Positions 26,463-34,290 of a stretch of DNA of 64,000 nt are shown in pieces. Made by a program: the position numbers and the translations under genes. The DNA lies in the NCBI RefSeq assembly GCF_019091085.1, contig NZ_JAGXJY010000004.1, positions 186,001 through 250,000 on the forward strand, written 5' to 3'. Within the stretch, counting starts at the first letter, position 1. The number at the start of each line of letters is the position of its first letter. Source of the DNA: Mesorhizobium sp. GbtcB19 (lineage in GTDB: Bacteria > Pseudomonadota > Alphaproteobacteria > Rhizobiales > Rhizobiaceae). Under the pieces are notes generated by a model, which saw nothing but the letters and a program-made list of their open reading frames with translations, ran no database searches and was not told the DNA's origin.

Positions 26463-26466
26463 CGTC

Positions 26467-27255
26467 ATGAAAGCCCTCGCCATCGCCGCCACCGGCATGA
26501 ATGCCCAGCAGACCAATCTGGAAGTCATCGCCAACAACATCGCCAACATCAACACCACCGGCTACAAGCGGGCGCGAGCCGAATTCTCCGACCTGCTCTA
26601 CCAGGTCGACCGCACGCAGGGCGTGCCCAACCGCTCCAACACTTCGCTGGTGCCGGAAGGCGTCTCGATCGGTCTCGGCGTCAAGACGACGGCGGTCCGC
26701 AACGTCCACACGCAGGGCGAACTGGCCAGCACCGGCAACAGCTTCGACCTGGCCTTGACCGGCAGGGGCTGGTTCCAGATCCAGGGCGCCGACGGCGGCA
26801 CGCTCTACTCGCGCGCCGGCGCCTTCAACACCAACGCCACCGGGCAACTGGTGACCGTCGACGGCGCAGAGGTCATTCCGGCCATCACCGTGCCGACCGA
26901 CGCTGTCGAGGTGATCGTCAACAAGACCGGCCAGGTCTTTGCCCGTCTCCAGGGCCAGACCAACCTCCAACTGCTTGGCCAGCTCCAGATCGCCAACTTC
27001 GCCAACGAGGCGGGCCTGGCGCCGCTCGGCGACAACCTCTTCCAGGAAACGGCCGCCTCGGGCCCGGCCAATGTCGGCGTTCCCGGGGACCCGGGCTTCG
27101 CCACGATCCAGCAGGGTTATCTCGAATCCTCCAATGTCGACCCGGTCAAGGAAATCACCGAGCTGATCTCGGCGCAGCGCGCCTATGAAATGAACTCCAA
27201 GGTCATCCAGGCCGCCGACGACATGGCCTCGGTGGTCTCCAAGAACATCAGGTAA
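26467..27255 (+). CDS. flgG: Flagellar distal rod protein FlgG
   Basis: A 262-residue Flg[21 protein letters not shown] near the N-terminus and the C-terminal [20 protein letters not shown] motif are diagnostic. SSNVDPVKE precedes the C-terminal helix as in other distal-rod proteins. It sits 4 nt behind fliE and 6 nt before flgA. Length is normal. Confidence 0.97.
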   Translation: MKALAIAATGMNAQQTNLEVIANNIANINTTGYKRARAEFSDLLYQVDRTQGVPNRSNTSLVPEGVSIGLGVKTTAVRNVHTQGELASTGNSFDLALTGRGWFQIQGADGGTLYSRAGAFNTNATGQLVTVDGAEVIPAITVPTDAVEVIVNKTGQVFARLQGQTNLQLLGQLQIANFANEAGLAPLGDNLFQETAASGPANVGVPGDPGFATIQQGYLESSNVDPVKEITELISAQRAYEMNSKVIQAADDMASVVSKNIR

Positions 27256-27261
27256 CGGACG

Positions 27262-27783
27262 ATGGCCGCGCCGATCTCCTCCGCACTGCGTCGCGCCGCG
27301 CTGGCCACCCTTCTGGTGGCCGCCGGCATGCCGGCTTTCGCGCAGGACACGACCGGCCAGTCGGCAAACCAGATCGCCGCCAATCAAGCTGTCGGCGAGG
27401 CCGTTTTGATCCCCAACCGGGTCATCTATCCGGGCGAGACGATCGAGCCCGCCTCGCTCAAGCAGGTGACGCTCATCCCCGGCAAGCACAAGCCGGACGG
27501 CATGGCGACGCGCTCCGAGGAGCTTCAGGGCAAGGTCGCAAAGCGCACGCTTCTGCCTGGGCGCTACATCCCGGTTGCCGCCATCCGCGACGCCTGGCTG
27601 GTCGCACAGGGCGCTTCCGTGCAGGTCTATTTCACCGCCGGCGCGCTGACCATTTCGGCCGCCGGCGTCACGCTGGAGCCGGGTGCCGCCGGCGACCAGA
27701 TCAAGATTCGCAACATCGACAGCGGCAAGATCATTTCCGGCACGGTGATGGCCGACGGCACCATCAAGGTCGGCGCTTCGTGA
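27262..27783 (+). CDS. flgA: P-ring assembly chaperone FlgA
   Basis: A 173-residue FlgA-type protein with a signal peptide ending near AFAQD (residues 1-30). The SAF-like domain reads IPNRVIYPGETIEPASLKQV, and the C-terminal part (GAALT.. AGVTLEPGAAGDQIKIRNID, SGKIISGTVMADG) matches the FlgA core. It is shorter than enteric FlgA, as is usual in rhizobia. It assists assembly of the P ring from FlgI, encoded immediately downstream with a one-base overlap. Confidence 0.93.
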   Translation: MAAPISSALRRAALATLLVAAGMPAFAQDTTGQSANQIAANQAVGEAVLIPNRVIYPGETIEPASLKQVTLIPGKHKPDGMATRSEELQGKVAKRTLLPGRYIPVAAIRDAWLVAQGASVQVYFTAGALTISAAGVTLEPGAAGDQIKIRNIDSGKIISGTVMADGTIKVGAS

Positions 27784-29021
27784 TGCGCGCCTTTGTCCTT
27801 CTGCTGAGCACCGCCATCTGCCTTCAGCCGGCATTGGCCGACGGGCTGACCCCCAAGGCCAAGCGCGAGCTGGCGCAGCAAAATGGCGGCGTCTACGACG
27901 ATCCGCAATATGATCCGGCGACCACCCAGCGCATGTTCCGGGTCTCGACCGGCCCAAGCACGCTGCCGCCCGGCCAGGTCGCCGCGCGCATCAAGGACAT
28001 CGCCCAGCTGCAGAGCGCACGCGACAACCAGCTCGTCGGCTACGGCCTGGTCATCGGCCTTGCCGGCACCGGCGACAGCCTGCGCAACTCGCCTTTCACG
28101 GAACAGTCGATCCGCGCCATGCTGGAGAATCTCGGCATCGCCACCGAAGGCGGCAGCGCGCGCGCCAAGAACGTGGCGGCCGTCATCGTCACCGCCAACA
28201 TGCCGCCCTTCGTCCAGTCGGGCAGCCGCATCGACATCGACGTCTCCTCGATGGGCGACGCCACCTCGCTTGCCGGCGGCACGCTGGTGATGACGCCGTT
28301 GAAGGCGGCCGATGGCGAGATCTACGCGGTGGGCCAGGGTTCCGTGATCGTCGGCGGCTTCACTGCCAAGGGTCAGGCCGAGGAACTCACGCAGGGCGTG
28401 CCGACTGCCGGCCGCGTGCCCAACGGCGCCATCGTCGAGCGCTCGGTGCCGGCCGAGTTCGACGACCAGGGCGTGTTGACGCTGCAGCTGCGCAATCCCG
28501 ATTTCTCGACCGCCATCCGCATTGCCGACGCCATCAACGACTACACCTCGCAGCGTTTCGGCATGCGGGTCGCCGCCGAGCGCGATGCCCGCACCGTGCA
28601 GATCAGGCGGCCGAAGAACGTGTCGGCCGCGCGCTTCTATGCCGAGATCGAAAATCTGGTCGTCGAGTCGGATGCCCCTGCCCGCGTCGTCATCGACGAG
28701 CGCACCGGCACCATCGTGATCGGCAACAATGTCAGGATCTCGCGCGTGGCGATCAGCCACGGCACGCTCACCGTGCGCATCACCGAGGCGCCGAAAGTGG
28801 TCCAGCCGGAACCCTTCTCCAGGGGCCAGACCGCGGTCGAGCCATTCACCGCCATTGAGGCGAGCCGACCCGACGCGCGCGTCGCCGTGCTCGACGGCCC
28901 CGATCTCGAAACGCTTGTCTCCGGCCTCAATCGCCTCGGCGTGAAGCCCGACGGCATCATCGCCATCCTGCAAGGCATCAAATCGGCCGGCGCCCTGCAG
29001 GCCGACCTGGTTCTCCAATAG
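27783..29021 (+). CDS. flgI: Flagellar P-ring protein FlgI
   Basis: About 412 residues from the ATG at 27783, overlapping the flgA stop (TGATG); a GTG one codon earlier is an alternative. A signal peptide runs to about residue 20 (LSTAICLQPALA). RIKDIAQLQSARDNQLVGYG starts the mature conserved core, with LVIGLAGTGDSLRNSPFTEQ following. It forms the periplasmic P ring in the peptidoglycan. The extra 40 residues between the signal peptide and the core look like a normal rhizobial extension. Confidence 0.96.
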   Translation: MRAFVLLLSTAICLQPALADGLTPKAKRELAQQNGGVYDDPQYDPATTQRMFRVSTGPSTLPPGQVAARIKDIAQLQSARDNQLVGYGLVIGLAGTGDSLRNSPFTEQSIRAMLENLGIATEGGSARAKNVAAVIVTANMPPFVQSGSRIDIDVSSMGDATSLAGGTLVMTPLKAADGEIYAVGQGSVIVGGFTAKGQAEELTQGVPTAGRVPNGAIVERSVPAEFDDQGVLTLQLRNPDFSTAIRIADAINDYTSQRFGMRVAAERDARTVQIRRPKNVSAARFYAEIENLVVESDAPARVVIDERTGTIVIGNNVRISRVAISHGTLTVRITEAPKVVQPEPFSRGQTAVEPFTAIEASRPDARVAVLDGPDLETLVSGLNRLGVKPDGIIAILQGIKSAGALQADLVLQ

Positions 29022-29029
29022 GCACGCCG

Positions 29030-29638
29030 ATGATCGAGCTCCTCTCCTCGAAGATGCACCGCCCTCTGACGATGATCGCCGCCGTGGCGGCGGCAGCGCT
29101 TCTTGGCAGCGCTTCAGTCGGCGCGGAGGAAGTCCGCCAAGTCCTGCCTGGCGGACAGGCGCCGGCCCAGCCGGCCGAGCTCACGCGCGAGAAGGAGCCG
29201 GCCACGCCGGCCGCGCTTGCAGCAGGTGGGAAAGCGCCTGACGAAAGCGAGGTCCAGCGCTTCTGCTCCAACATCGCCGACGCCGCGCGCGATCGCCGCT
29301 ACGCGCTTCAGGCCGAGGAATTGAAGCAGCTGCAGGCCGGCATCGACGAGCGCATGAAGGCGCTGGAGGCAAAGAAAACCGAATATGAAGAGTGGCTGAA
29401 GCGCCGCGAAGTGTTCCTGGCGCGCGCCGAGGACGGCGTCGTCAAGATCTATGCCGGCATGAAGCCGGACGCTGCCGCCGAACGGCTGGCGATGGTCAAT
29501 GCCGAGCTCGCGGCGGCCATCCTGATGAAGCTCGATTCGCGCAAGGCCGGCGTCATCTTGAACGAAATGGACCAGAAGGCGGCGGCGACGCTCACCGGCA
29601 TCATGGCCAGCGCGGCGCGAAGGGTTGATCCGTCATGA
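29030..29638 (+). CDS. motE: MotC chaperone MotE
   Basis: A 202-residue protein with a signal peptide to about residue 31 (ending VGAEE), then a Pro/Ala stretch and a long charged helix (LQAGIDERMKALEAKKTEYE) that should form a coiled coil. The C-terminal part (MKPDAAAERLAMVNAELAAA, ILMKLDSRKAGVILNEMDQK) resembles MgtE-N-like motor chaperones. In S. meliloti MotE is the periplasmic chaperone of MotC, and its gene also lies between flgI and flgH, which fixes the identity. Its stop overlaps the flgH start by 4 nt. Confidence 0.88.
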   Translation: MIELLSSKMHRPLTMIAAVAAAALLGSASVGAEEVRQVLPGGQAPAQPAELTREKEPATPAALAAGGKAPDESEVQRFCSNIADAARDRRYALQAEELKQLQAGIDERMKALEAKKTEYEEWLKRREVFLARAEDGVVKIYAGMKPDAAAERLAMVNAELAAAILMKLDSRKAGVILNEMDQKAAATLTGIMASAARRVDPS

Positions 29639-30333
29639 AGTTGAAGTTCCTTGTCCCCGTCGCGATTGCGGCGCTGTCCGGCTGCGGCACCAATTTCAAG
29701 GAGATCGGCCGCGAGCCGTCCTTGTCGCCGGTCGGCTCCGGCATCGGCGCCTCCGGTCCTTACAGCTATCCCGAGCCGCCGGCGCCGCGGCCGAGGAAAT
29801 TTTCGCTGTGGGACGATCGCCAGAGCCGGCTCTTCACCGATCCGCGCGCGCTGCGCGCCGGCGACATCCTGACCGTGAACATCAAGCTCAACGACAGGGC
29901 CAATTTCAAGAACCAGAACGATCGCAGCCGCACCGCCGCGCGCAAGCTCGGCTATGACGTCACGCTCGGATGGGACGGCAAGAGCACCAGCGGCAAGGGC
30001 GATGCCGGCCTGAGCTCCAGCACGGAGACCAACGCCGACGGCGAGATCAAGCGCTCGGAAGACATCGAGCTCAACGTCGCCGCCGTCGTTACCGAAGTGC
30101 TGCCCAACGGCAACCTGCTGATCAGGGGTTCGCAGGAGGTCCGCGTCAACTACGAGCTTCGGGTCCTGACCATCGCCGGCATGGTGCGTCCGTCCGACAT
30201 CGGCGCGGAAAACACCATTCCCTACGAGCGCATCGCCGAGGCGCGCATCTCCTATGGCGGCCGCGGCCGCGTGAGCGAGGTCCAGCAGCCGGCCTATGGC
30301 CAGCAGGTGCTCGACCAGGTTCTTCCTTTCTAG
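29635..30333 (+). CDS. flgH: Flagellar L-ring lipoprotein FlgH
   Basis: A 232-residue lipoprotein. The lipobox is LSGC (C at about residue 18), and FSLWDDRQSRLFTDPRALRA, then GDILTVNIKLNDRANFKNQN form the FlgH core. The end VNYELRVLTIAGMVRPSDIG and EARISYGGRGRVSEVQQPAY is characteristic. It builds the outer-membrane L ring. The ATG at 29635 overlaps motE by 4 nt. Confidence 0.96.
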   Translation: MKLKFLVPVAIAALSGCGTNFKEIGREPSLSPVGSGIGASGPYSYPEPPAPRPRKFSLWDDRQSRLFTDPRALRAGDILTVNIKLNDRANFKNQNDRSRTAARKLGYDVTLGWDGKSTSGKGDAGLSSSTETNADGEIKRSEDIELNVAAVVTEVLPNGNLLIRGSQEVRVNYELRVLTIAGMVRPSDIGAENTIPYERIAEARISYGGRGRVSEVQQPAYGQQVLDQVLPF

Positions 30334-30351
30334 AGCCGGGAGAGCGCTGCC

Positions 30352-30846
30352 GTGGCCAATGTCGAGCAGGTCCAGCCCAAGAAGGGACCTTCCCTGGTGA
30401 TCCAGCTCGCCATGCTTCTGCTCATGACAGGTGCGGCCATCGGCATGGGCTGGGTCTCCGGCGGTTATCTCAAGCAGGGCGAAACGCCGGCACCGGTGCC
30501 AGCGGCGCCGGAAAACGCCGGCGCGGCGGAGAAGCCCGCCGAAGCCGGTAAGCCGGCCGCCGGGCCGACGCTGGTCCAGCTGGCGCCGATCACCACCAAT
30601 CTCGCCTCGCCGTCGGACGTCTGGATCCGGCTGGAGGCATCGGTGCTGTATGATGCCCCGCAGCCGCCGGAAGTGACCGAGCAGATCCACCAGGACCTGC
30701 TGGCTTTCGTGCGCACGATCAAGCTGCATCAGATCGAAGGCGCCAGCGGCTACCAGCATCTCAAGGCCGATCTCGATGAGCGCGCGGCGCTGCGCGGCGG
30801 CGGCCACGTCAAACAGATTCTCGTCAGGACGATGCTGCTCGAATGA
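30352..30846 (+). CDS. fliL: Flagellar basal body-associated protein FliL
   Basis: A 164-residue FliL starting with GTG at 30352, 18 nt behind flgH. One membrane span is at about residues 14-40 (VIQLAMLLLMTGAAIGMGWV), followed by a Pro/Ala linker and the periplasmic FliL domain (DVWIRLEASVLYDAPQPPEV, HVKQILVRTMLLE). It supports the stator under load. It overlaps fliP by 4 nt. Confidence 0.92.
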   Translation: MANVEQVQPKKGPSLVIQLAMLLLMTGAAIGMGWVSGGYLKQGETPAPVPAAPENAGAAEKPAEAGKPAAGPTLVQLAPITTNLASPSDVWIRLEASVLYDAPQPPEVTEQIHQDLLAFVRTIKLHQIEGASGYQHLKADLDERAALRGGGHVKQILVRTMLLE

Positions 30847-31574
30847 GAAAGTTCCTCATAGCCACGGCGCTCATCGTCGTCACCACTTCCGTCGCCGCGG
30901 CGCAGCAACTCGATCTCGGCGGCATCGGCAAGGCCGATGGCACGACCGTCGGCTATCTGATCCAGATGTTCGGCCTGCTCACCGTGCTGTCGGTGGCGCC
31001 GGGCCTGCTCATCATGGTGACGAGCTTCACCCGCTTCGTCATCGCCTTCTCGATCCTGCGCGCCGGCATCGGCCTGCAGTCGACGCCGGCAAACCTGATC
31101 CTGATCTCGCTGTCGCTGTTCATGACCTTCTATGTCATGGCGCCGACCTTCGACCAGGCCTGGAACACCGGCGTCAAGCCGCTGATGGACAACCAGATCA
31201 CCCAGGCCGAGGCGTTCGAGAAGATTTCCGGCCCGTTCCGCGACTTCATGCTGCACAATGTGCGCGACAAGGATTTCGACCTGTTCGCCGACCTTGCCCG
31301 CGAGCGCGGCCAGACCGTCTCGCGCGAGAGCGTCGACCTGCGCATCCTGGTGCCGGCCTTCATGATCTCGGAAATCCGGCGTGGCTTCGAGATCGGCTTC
31401 CTCATCGTCCTGCCGTTCCTCGTCATCGATCTGATCGTCGCCACCATCACCATGGCGATGGGCATGATGATGCTGCCGCCGACAGTGGTGTCGCTGCCGT
31501 TCAAGATCCTGTTCTTCGTGCTGATCGACGGCTGGAACCTGCTGGTCGGCAGCCTGGTGCGGTCCTTTACTTGA
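30843..31574 (+). CDS. fliP: Flagellar export-gate protein FliP
   Basis: A 243-residue FliP with a signal peptide of about 20 residues (ending SVAAA). The conserved membrane blocks are seen: LIQMFGLLTVLSVAPGLLIM, SFTRFVIAFSILRAGIGLQS, and ILVPAFMISEIRRGFEIGFL. With FliQ and FliR it forms the core export channel. It is the last gene of the flgB operon and is followed by hairpins. Confidence 0.97.
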   Translation: MRKFLIATALIVVTTSVAAAQQLDLGGIGKADGTTVGYLIQMFGLLTVLSVAPGLLIMVTSFTRFVIAFSILRAGIGLQSTPANLILISLSLFMTFYVMAPTFDQAWNTGVKPLMDNQITQAEAFEKISGPFRDFMLHNVRDKDFDLFADLARERGQTVSRESVDLRILVPAFMISEIRRGFEIGFLIVLPFLVIDLIVATITMAMGMMMLPPTVVSLPFKILFFVLIDGWNLLVGSLVRSFT

Positions 31575-31608
31575 CGTTACGTCAGTGGCGTTGATCAAAC
31601 GCCTGACC
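31572..31608 (+). terminator. Paired hairpins at the end of the flgB operon
   Basis: The palindrome TGACGT-T-ACGTCA overlaps the fliP stop (31572-31584), and GGCGTT/AACGCC around GATCA (31587-31603) follows, extendable by GTCA/TGAC. No T-run follows, so this may be a Rho-dependent or weak terminator ahead of the flagellin genes. Confidence 0.4.
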
Positions 31609-31634
31609 GCACAAATTCTACGCAATATATTTTC

Positions 31635-31655
31635 GGTTAACCCTCCGATTTAGGT
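31635..31655 (+). promoter_or_regulatory. Flagellin-class promoter element, first flagellin
   Basis: GGTTAACC (31635-31642), 7 nt, then TTAGGT (31650-31655). The same pair with 6 nt between lies before the second flagellin (32939-32958). It is absent from the class II operons, so it fits a separate late (class III) promoter type. It would give a leader of about 130 nt. Confidence 0.5.
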
Positions 31656-31738
31656 CTTTGGTAGGGAGTTGCCCCCATATTGCCGGCAGATGGCGGGTGA
31701 TCGGGTTTCCACAGATCATTGGCATGATGCCGCACCGT

Positions 31739-31759
31739 CATACCGGACATGCCGGTATG
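31739..31759 (+). promoter_or_regulatory. Leader hairpin before the first flagellin
   Basis: CATACCGG and CCGGTATG form a perfect 8-bp stem with a 5-nt loop, ending 36 nt upstream of the flagellin ATG. A candidate structural target for FlbT, which in Caulobacter binds the flagellin 5' leader; inference only. Confidence 0.4.
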
Positions 31760-31795
31760 TCAAAAAAATCCGTGTAAAAATAGGGTACGAGTACC

Positions 31796-32782
31796 ATGGC
31801 CAGTATCATGACCAACGCCTCGGCGTTGACCGCTCTGCAGAGCTTGAACGCCACCCAGAAGAACCTCGACACCACCCAGGCCCGCATCTCGACGGGTTAT
31901 CGCGTTTCCCAGGCTTCCGACAACGCCGCTTACTGGTCGATCGCCACCACGATGCGCTCCGACAACCAGGCCATGTCCACCGTCTCGGACTCGCTCGGCC
32001 TCGGCGCCTCGAAGGTCGACACCGCCTACACCGGCATGAACAGCGCGATCACCACCATCAACTCGATCCAGCAGAAGCTGACCGCGTCCTACGGTCAGAC
32101 GGATGCCTCCAAGGAAAAGACCCAGGTTGAAATCAAGGCGCTGCAGGACCAGCTGAAGGGTTACGCCGACGCCGCCACCTTCTCCGGCACCAACATGCTT
32201 TCGGTGTCCACCGCCACGGGTACGGCCGCCGATGTCCAGATCGTTTCGGCCTTCAACCGCAGCGCCACTGGCGCGGTTTCGCTCTCGACGATCAATGTCA
32301 ACGTGGAAAGCATCAAGCTCTATGACTCGGGCGCTGCCCCGACCTCGAAGGGCATCCTCGATGCGGCTCGCCTCGGCACCACCGGCGCCACGACCGCCAC
32401 CGCGCAGAACCCGACCCTGGGTGCCGCCCCGGCAGCTGGCGATACCTATTCGGTCGCCAGCCTGACCATCTTCTCGGGCACCACGGCCGCCAGCGACGCT
32501 CAGATCTCGCAGATGATGACCGTCGTCGACGCCGCGCTTAAGGACATGACGACCGCCGCCACCAAGCTCGGCGCCGCCAAGAGCTCGATCGACCTGCAGA
32601 AGACCTTCACGCAGAGCCTGATGGACTCCATCGATCGCGGCGTCGGCCAGCTCGTCGATGCCGACATGAACAAGGAATCGACCCGCCTCCAGGCGCTGCA
32701 GGTTCAGCAGCAGCTGGGCGTCCAGGCGCTGTCGATCGCCAACGGCTCGTCGCAGTCGATCCTGTCGCTCTTCCGCGGCTGA
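31796..32782 (+). CDS. Flagellin
   Basis: A 328-residue flagellin of the rhizobial type. The N-terminal domain (ALTALQSLNATQKNLDTTQA, RISTGYRVSQASDNAAYWSI) and the C-terminal domain (SSIDLQKTFTQSLMDSIDRG, LQALQVQQQLGVQALSIANG) form the filament core; the middle is variable and Thr/Ala/Ser rich. It is exported through the flagellar system with no signal peptide. The gene stands alone between its own promoter and terminator. Its 3' part is almost identical in DNA to the next flagellin, which suggests recent gene conversion. Confidence 0.97.
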   Translation: MASIMTNASALTALQSLNATQKNLDTTQARISTGYRVSQASDNAAYWSIATTMRSDNQAMSTVSDSLGLGASKVDTAYTGMNSAITTINSIQQKLTASYGQTDASKEKTQVEIKALQDQLKGYADAATFSGTNMLSVSTATGTAADVQIVSAFNRSATGAVSLSTINVNVESIKLYDSGAAPTSKGILDAARLGTTGATTATAQNPTLGAAPAAGDTYSVASLTIFSGTTAASDAQISQMMTVVDAALKDMTTAATKLGAAKSSIDLQKTFTQSLMDSIDRGVGQLVDADMNKESTRLQALQVQQQLGVQALSIANGSSQSILSLFRG

Positions 32783-32807
32783 TCACGCTCAGAACGGCTA
32801 CTTAAAT

Positions 32808-32838
32808 AATCGGGCCGCGCCAAAAGCGCGGCCCGATT
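32808..32838 (+). terminator. Terminator of the first flagellin
   Basis: A perfect 13-bp stem: arms at 32808-32820 and 32826-32838 (core GGGCCGCGC / GCGCGGCCC), loop CAAAA, then a T-rich run. Strong intrinsic terminator. Confidence 0.88.
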
Positions 32839-32916
32839 TGCGTTTGCTTTTGCCGTTGCTCAAGGCTCGCGCAACCCTCGTTCCTTAACTTCCGAAAGCC
32901 TACTTTTAACAGGGCA

Positions 32917-32958
32917 TTAACCATATCGCGCTAGGTATGGTTAACCAATGACTTAGGT
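32917..32958 (+). promoter_or_regulatory. Flagellin-class promoter element with inverted repeat, second flagellin
   Basis: The perfect 9-bp inverted repeat TTAACCATA (32917-32925) and TATGGTTAA (32936-32944) overlaps GGTTAACC (32939-32946), which is followed after 6 nt by TTAGGT (32953-32958). It lies about 95 nt upstream of the second flagellin. The first flagellin shares only the GGTTAACC-TTAGGT part. Confidence 0.5.
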
Positions 32959-33051
32959 TGTCGAATCGGCCCGACCGGCACGATCGCAACCGATGTGCAG
33001 GTCGAGACCCCGGCCTGTGTGGCATGCCGGCTTTGAGAAGGAGCGAGTTTC

Positions 33052-34122
33052 TTGGCGAGCATCATGACGAACGCTGCGGCGTTGACTGCACTTCAAAGCC
33101 TCAACGCCACCAACAAATCACTCGAGCAGACGCAGGCCCGGATCTCGACCGGCTACCGCGTCTCCGAGGCCGCCGACAACGCCGCCTACTGGTCGATCGC
33201 CACCACCATGCGCTCCGACAACTCGGCGCTGTCGACGGTGCAGGACGCGCTCGGCCTCGGCGCCTCGAAGGTCGACACCGCCTATACCGGCATGAACAAC
33301 GTGCTGGATACCATCGGCAAGATCAAGACCAAGCTGCTGTCGAGCGTCGGCCAGTCGGATGCCAACAAGGCAAAGACTCAAACTGAAATCACCACCCTTC
33401 AGGCGCAGATGAAATCCTTCGCCGACGCCGCCACCTTCTCCGGCTCGAATTATCTTTCGGTGACGTCCAAGCAGATCATGGCCGCCAATGACGGCGTCCA
33501 GCCGGACGCCAAGATCGTCTCCTCGTTCAACCGTTCTTCGTCCGGCGCCATCTCGCTCGGCACCATCGACATCGACGTCGAGAGCACCAAGCTGTTCGAT
33601 TCCGGTCTTGCCACGGCCGTCAAGAACCAGGGCATCCTGGATCGCCAGACTTCGATATATTCCACGGCCGCGGACCAGACCAAGTACGACACCGCCTACG
33701 CGGCCTCGATCGCCGCCGGCAACACCGACATCTCCGCCAACGCCGCCGGCCAGGCCGCGGTGACGGGCACGCCGGTCAAGATCGACAACGTCTCAGCCTT
33801 CAATCTCGACATCACGGCGGCGGGCGTGACCGACGACATCATTACCCAGATGGTCACCAAGATCGACAACGTCATGAGTCAGCTTACTGACGCCGCCACC
33901 GTGCTCGGCGCCGCCAAGAGCTCGATCGACCTGCAGAAGACCTTCACGCAGAGCCTGATGGACTCCATCGACCGCGGCGTCGGCCAGCTCGTCGATGCCG
34001 ACATGAACAAGGAATCGACCCGCCTGCAGGCGCTCCAGGTGCAGCAGCAGCTCGGCATCCAGTCGCTGTCGATCGCCAACAGCTCCTCGCAGTCGATCCT
34101 GCAGCTGTTCAAGAACGGCTAA
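33052..34122 (+). CDS. Flagellin
   Basis: A 356-residue flagellin from the TTG at 33052, with AAGGAG about 10 nt upstream. Terminal domains are nearly the same as those of the preceding flagellin (RISTGYRVSEAADNAAYWSI; SSIDLQKTFTQSLMDSIDRG), but the centre differs and is about 28 residues longer (around TSIYSTAADQTKYDTAYAAS). A filament made of more than one flagellin is usual in rhizobia. The gene has its own promoter element and a strong terminator. The weak TTG start may lower its level relative to the first flagellin. Confidence 0.96.
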   Translation: MASIMTNAAALTALQSLNATNKSLEQTQARISTGYRVSEAADNAAYWSIATTMRSDNSALSTVQDALGLGASKVDTAYTGMNNVLDTIGKIKTKLLSSVGQSDANKAKTQTEITTLQAQMKSFADAATFSGSNYLSVTSKQIMAANDGVQPDAKIVSSFNRSSSGAISLGTIDIDVESTKLFDSGLATAVKNQGILDRQTSIYSTAADQTKYDTAYAASIAAGNTDISANAAGQAAVTGTPVKIDNVSAFNLDITAAGVTDDIITQMVTKIDNVMSQLTDAATVLGAAKSSIDLQKTFTQSLMDSIDRGVGQLVDADMNKESTRLQALQVQQQLGIQSLSIANSSSQSILQLFKNG

Positions 34123-34146
34123 GCCGCAGGATTATTCGGACCAGCG

Positions 34147-34175
34147 AAAGGCCGCGCCTGAAGCGCGGCCTTTTT
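34147..34175 (+). terminator. Terminator of the second flagellin
   Basis: A perfect 11-bp stem AAAGGCCGCGC/GCGCGGCCTTT around CTGAA ending in TTTTT. Its core is the same as in the first flagellin terminator. Confidence 0.9.
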
Positions 34176-34230
34176 CGTTGCTCGACAAGACACCGGATCG
34201 ACGCTCCGCTGTTCTTCAGCGGCTATCATC

Positions 34231-34257
34231 CTCGCACAAGCTTCGCGGTCTAGTCTT
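34231..34257 (+). promoter_or_regulatory. Class II flagellar box, fliF operon
   Basis: CTCGCACAAG (34231-34240), 10 nt, then TAGTCTT (34251-34257), 33 nt upstream of the fliF start. Its heptamer is identical to that of the flgB box. Confidence 0.65.
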
Positions 34258-34290
34258 CGGGCGGACAGTCATGCTGGGAGCGGTTGAATC

